Assembly (NCBI GenBank): GCA_008692225.1 | Contig: VICG01000013.1 | Location: 1,979,001 to 2,043,000 of the forward strand | Direction: 5' to 3' | Length of the DNA: 64,000 nt | DNA from: Monilinia fructicola | Taxonomy: Eukaryota > Ascomycota > Leotiomycetes > Helotiales > Sclerotiniaceae | In this document: piece after piece, positions 62,021 through 64,000 of the stretch | Position numbering within the stretch: the first letter of the stretch is position 1 | How the letters are laid out: every line of letters starts with the position of its first letter | Notes under the pieces: generated by a model | Seen by the model: the letters and a program-made list of their open reading frames with translations, nothing else | What the model was told of the DNA's origin: nothing | Databases searched by the model: none | Made by a program: the position numbers and the translations under genes

Positions 62021-64000
62021 CTCGAGAGTACAAGACTACAAGTACCCTCTCCAAATAAACTCCCCGCGAAAGACAAACTCGAGACCAGAGAACAAAGGGT
62101 CCAAGGCCCTTGTTCCAAGGGGCAGATGAGTCAAAGAATCCCTGTCAATCAATCCATCACATGATGCGTCATCTATGCGTCTTTATTCTTTGATTGATGT
62201 TTTACCTCTGGGATGATTGGTTGGGTGCGTCGTCGCCGTGCTTGCTTGCTTGCTTGCTTCCCACGGTTCCCTTCAAAACTTCATTTACACAGTACGAACG
62301 GTTATTTACCAGGGATGGAGAGCCAGCTAGCTACAGTAGTTAGATGATGATCACGGGGTGTCTGGGCTTAGCTTCTCTCATCTCTCGCCATCAATGCGGT
62401 ATGCGAATCCGCGAACTCTGATTCGTGCGCATCGTTCCATACGTGACTAATATTAGAGATTCTTGATACCGAGGTTGATGGATGGTTTGTTTTGTGGCTA
62501 TTGCGATATCTCCGGATCGTATCGTATTCTGCATGTTGGTCTTTAATTGCATTGCTGCGGCATCCCTCTGTCTCTTTCTCCATGTGACGTGATGTTCGCC
62601 TCGTTTCGTGTGCTGTGCGTCCTATTTGTCGACCTCGTTATTACGACGGGGAGGAAGAGAAGGAGAAAGGGTGCCAATCTTACTATCGTCACGAGACTGA
62701 CTAGGTACGATGTATGTATATACTTTATGGAGCAGGTCAGAAAAACAAGACGAGACAAGACCAAACAGGGAGGGTAAGACGAGGCTTAAATCCATCCGCT
62801 TAAACCTTGATCATGATGACGGTACATCAAAATATACATAGAACTGGGTATTCTATTCGAGAATATTCGTATCCCCGTCACCCATTTCCCATTGCGCCTC
62901 CCCATGATTGCTAGTGTCGATCTTGAAATTGAAATCAAGAAAGCTAACGGGTAGGTTTTTTTGTTTCTCACTTCTTGATTCCTTCTTCCTTTTGACTTCT
63001 TCCTGACTCCGTACATCCGCTAGCTGGTTTACGTTTTCGATTCCATCATTCATCCAGTTCATTTTCCTTTCCGTTCCTTTCCTCCTTCCTGACCCCTGAC
63101 AGAGCAATCAACAGAGCCGGCGAATGATCAGGCGCAACCGGATCGCTTGAATTTCGTGCCGGCGGTTGGGCAGGGAGATTTCGAAACGCTCGGGGCAGCG
63201 CGCACCGATTTTGGAGGAGTTTGGTTCGGTTCCGTTCAGTTCTGTTTAGGTCAGGCAGGTCAGGCAGGTCCGTTCGGCTTTGTTTGGTACAGTAGGCTGG
63301 CAGGGACGGGATGAGGTATCAGATATTAGGTAGAGAATTTATGGTGTTCTGGAACGGAGCGATGGTGGTGCAGGGGAGGGGAGAGGGAATTCGGGGAGTT
63401 AGGAGTGGAGTGCTTGGTACTGTAGGGGATGCGATGTTGTGCGGTGCTCAGCACTGTATGCCATGGCCCATGGGATGGAAGGGTAGATTTGGGTGGGTAG
63501 GGGTCACAGACTTGACTCAGGTGAGGAATTTATTGATTGTGTATTGACTGTACTGTATTGTCCTGGACTGTGAAATTAAACTTTGGGGGGAGGCATTAGA
63601 ATGAGCTCATTGCCGTGTAGACGCTTATTTTGTATCTATTTATGGGGAACATCAAGGGAGGTATGTGTGTAGTATATAATACGTGATATGTGATATGCGA
63701 TATACATGAAGCTTGAACTGAACTCTGAACTGAACTCTGAACTTTGAACTCTGATTTCAGTAACGCGATACCCAAGGCGTATCTGAATCAGGAAGTGCTT
63801 GCTTGTTTCAGCATCATTCAAAGATGGGGTGAACAGACTACTCTGTACTCCGTATGAACGCTTAAGGACCTGAGGTTATCATTTTTTAACCTTTCCCCAT
63901 AGGCCATGTGACTCGAGTGCATGTTTGAGGTTGATGAAACGTATCTGAGAGTGGCTGACTGATGAATGACCTTGCTCTGCGTACTGAACCGTGAGAATGG
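62021..64000. other. gene-poor stretch to the window end
   Basis: It contains GCTT (about 62240-62260), CAGGTCAGG (63244-63270) and CTGAACT (63715-63752) repeats. No gene or telomere repeat was seen. Confidence 0.5.

Noticed and set aside
63700..64000. Chromosome end
   Set aside because: The right side is gene-poor and repeat-rich, but no TTAGGG-type repeat appears anywhere.

Overview
The window looks like nuclear DNA of a filamentous ascomycete. The genes have short introns (46-119 nt) with GTRNGT-type donors and YAG acceptors. The proteome is fungal: DUF6604, AreA-type GATA-like domain plus DUF3295, HP1 and an Mx-like dynamin. There are AT-rich blocks of RIP type, and microsatellites are very abundant. 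Protein style suggests Leotiomycetes (Helotiales, possibly Sclerotiniaceae), but that is an impression and not a demonstrated placement.

Layout. Positions 1-22 kb are gene-bearing. In order they hold: a decayed coding remnant (about 215-1030, minus); a GT71 MNN1/MNN2-type mannosyltransferase (1478-2812, +); a small predicted membrane protein (4014-4534, +); GMPPA, the alpha-type GDP-mannose pyrophosphorylase subunit (5606-7121, minus); a dynamin-family GTPase (8849-11937, +); a SAP-SWIM-RING putative ubiquitin ligase (13350-14514, minus); a DUF6604 protein (16864-20212, +); and HP1 with chromo and chromoshadow domains (20760-21793, +). Exon structures were rebuilt by hand from splice sites and frame continuity. 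All close in frame except GMPPA, which carries a one-base insertion inside its nucleotidyltransferase signature. Positions 23.1-26 kb hold protein-like fragments broken by stops and frame changes, probably decayed genes.

From about 26 kb to the end only one further convincing gene appears, an AreA-type GATA-like/DUF3295 protein (43794-45628, minus). The rest is microsatellites, minisatellites and AT-rich blocks (about 35.68-36.22, 37.25-41.8 and 52.14-52.9 kb). Inside the main AT block are two adjacent inverted-repeat elements (37255-37772 and 37798-39324). Their arm mismatches are almost all transitions, as RIP would leave. A 141-bp solo-LTR-like insertion (38444-38584) is nested in the second. 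A short palindromic motif family (TACTGTACAGTA and TACTCCGTAC) recurs across the gene-poor part and is nearly absent from the gene-rich part.

Functionally, GMPPA (GDP-mannose supply) and the GT71 enzyme (Golgi mannosylation) belong to one pathway and lie 2.8 kb apart, but nothing shows that this is more than chance. HP1 normally acts on the H3K9-methylated, AT-rich chromatin type seen further along the window. I saw no prokaryote-type system, no convincing tRNA or rRNA gene, and no telomere repeat.
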